Shown here in pieces: positions 12,449 through 12,502 of a DNA stretch of 12,502 bases (within the stretch, counting starts at the first letter, position 1; each line of letters begins with the position of its first letter). The notes under the pieces were generated by a model. It was not told the origin of the DNA and ran no database searches. It saw only the letters and a list, made by a program, of their open reading frames with translations. The DNA comes from an uncultured Lachnospiraceae bacterium. GTDB lineage: Bacteria > Bacillota > Clostridia > Lachnospirales > Lachnospiraceae. The translations under genes were made by a program, and so were the position numbers. Location: assembly GCA_949076555.1 (NCBI GenBank), contig CARUOB010000022.1:30064-42565 (forward strand). Direction: 5' to 3'.

Positions 12449-12502
12449 ATGGGCGATAAGAAAACCGTAAAAAAGAAGAAAAAGACGAATCCGAATCTGC
12501 GG
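12449..12502 (+). CDS. Start of a downstream gene, probably FtsQ/DivIB, 3'-truncated
   Basis: The last 18 codons read MGDKKTVKKKKKTNPNLR. The ATG at 12449 has TGAGG (12437-12441) at 7-nt spacing, so this is a credible gene start. A strongly basic cytoplasmic tail before a membrane anchor fits FtsQ/DivIB, and divIB occupies the equivalent place downstream of the murG-murB segment in Bacillus dcw clusters. No domain is visible, so the FtsQ assignment is inference from position and charge only. Confidence 0.55.
   Translation, partial: MGDKKTVKKKKKTNPNLR

Overview
The window is a division and cell-wall (dcw) gene cluster, all on the + strand, from a low-to-mid GC Gram-positive anaerobe. It is most likely a member of the Clostridia close to Lachnospiraceae. 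This rests on the gene order, two adjacent SpoVD/FtsI-type class B PBPs, a Firmicutes-type 10-bp MraZ operator, strong Shine-Dalgarno sites and TTG/GTG starts. I cannot name a genus from sequence alone.

Layout. Positions 1-725 hold the 3' part of lgt (prolipoprotein diacylglyceryl transferase), closed by a strong terminator whose left arm lies inside the last lgt codons. Positions 726-1055 form a regulatory region: a small palindrome, a second terminator-like hairpin, a candidate promoter, and four 10-bp repeats that match an MraZ operator. The cluster then runs mraZ, rsmH, an FtsL-like gene, a 768-aa PBP with a long acidic tail, a second 582-aa PBP, mraY, murD, ftsW/spoVE and murA. The last 54 bases are the start of a gene placed where ftsQ/divIB is expected. 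murE, murF, murG and murC are absent from this stretch.

Function. MraY makes lipid I, MurD adds D-Glu to UDP-MurNAc-L-Ala, and MurA starts UDP-MurNAc synthesis. FtsW and the two PBPs form SEDS/class B PBP glycan polymerase-transpeptidase machinery, with FtsL and probably FtsQ as divisome scaffold. RsmH methylates 16S rRNA and MraZ is the cluster's transcription regulator.

I see no mobile element, CRISPR array, tRNA or wholly novel gene system; the coding content is ordinary. The items most worth a second look are mostly non-coding or small departures: a 15-bp hairpin that buries the ribosome binding site of the second PBP; a KTA triad in place of KTG in that PBP; octapeptide repeats in the acidic tail of the first PBP; a 33-35-bp tandem repeat plus a larger dyad between murA and the ftsQ-like gene; and a structured 195-bp linker between mraY and murD.
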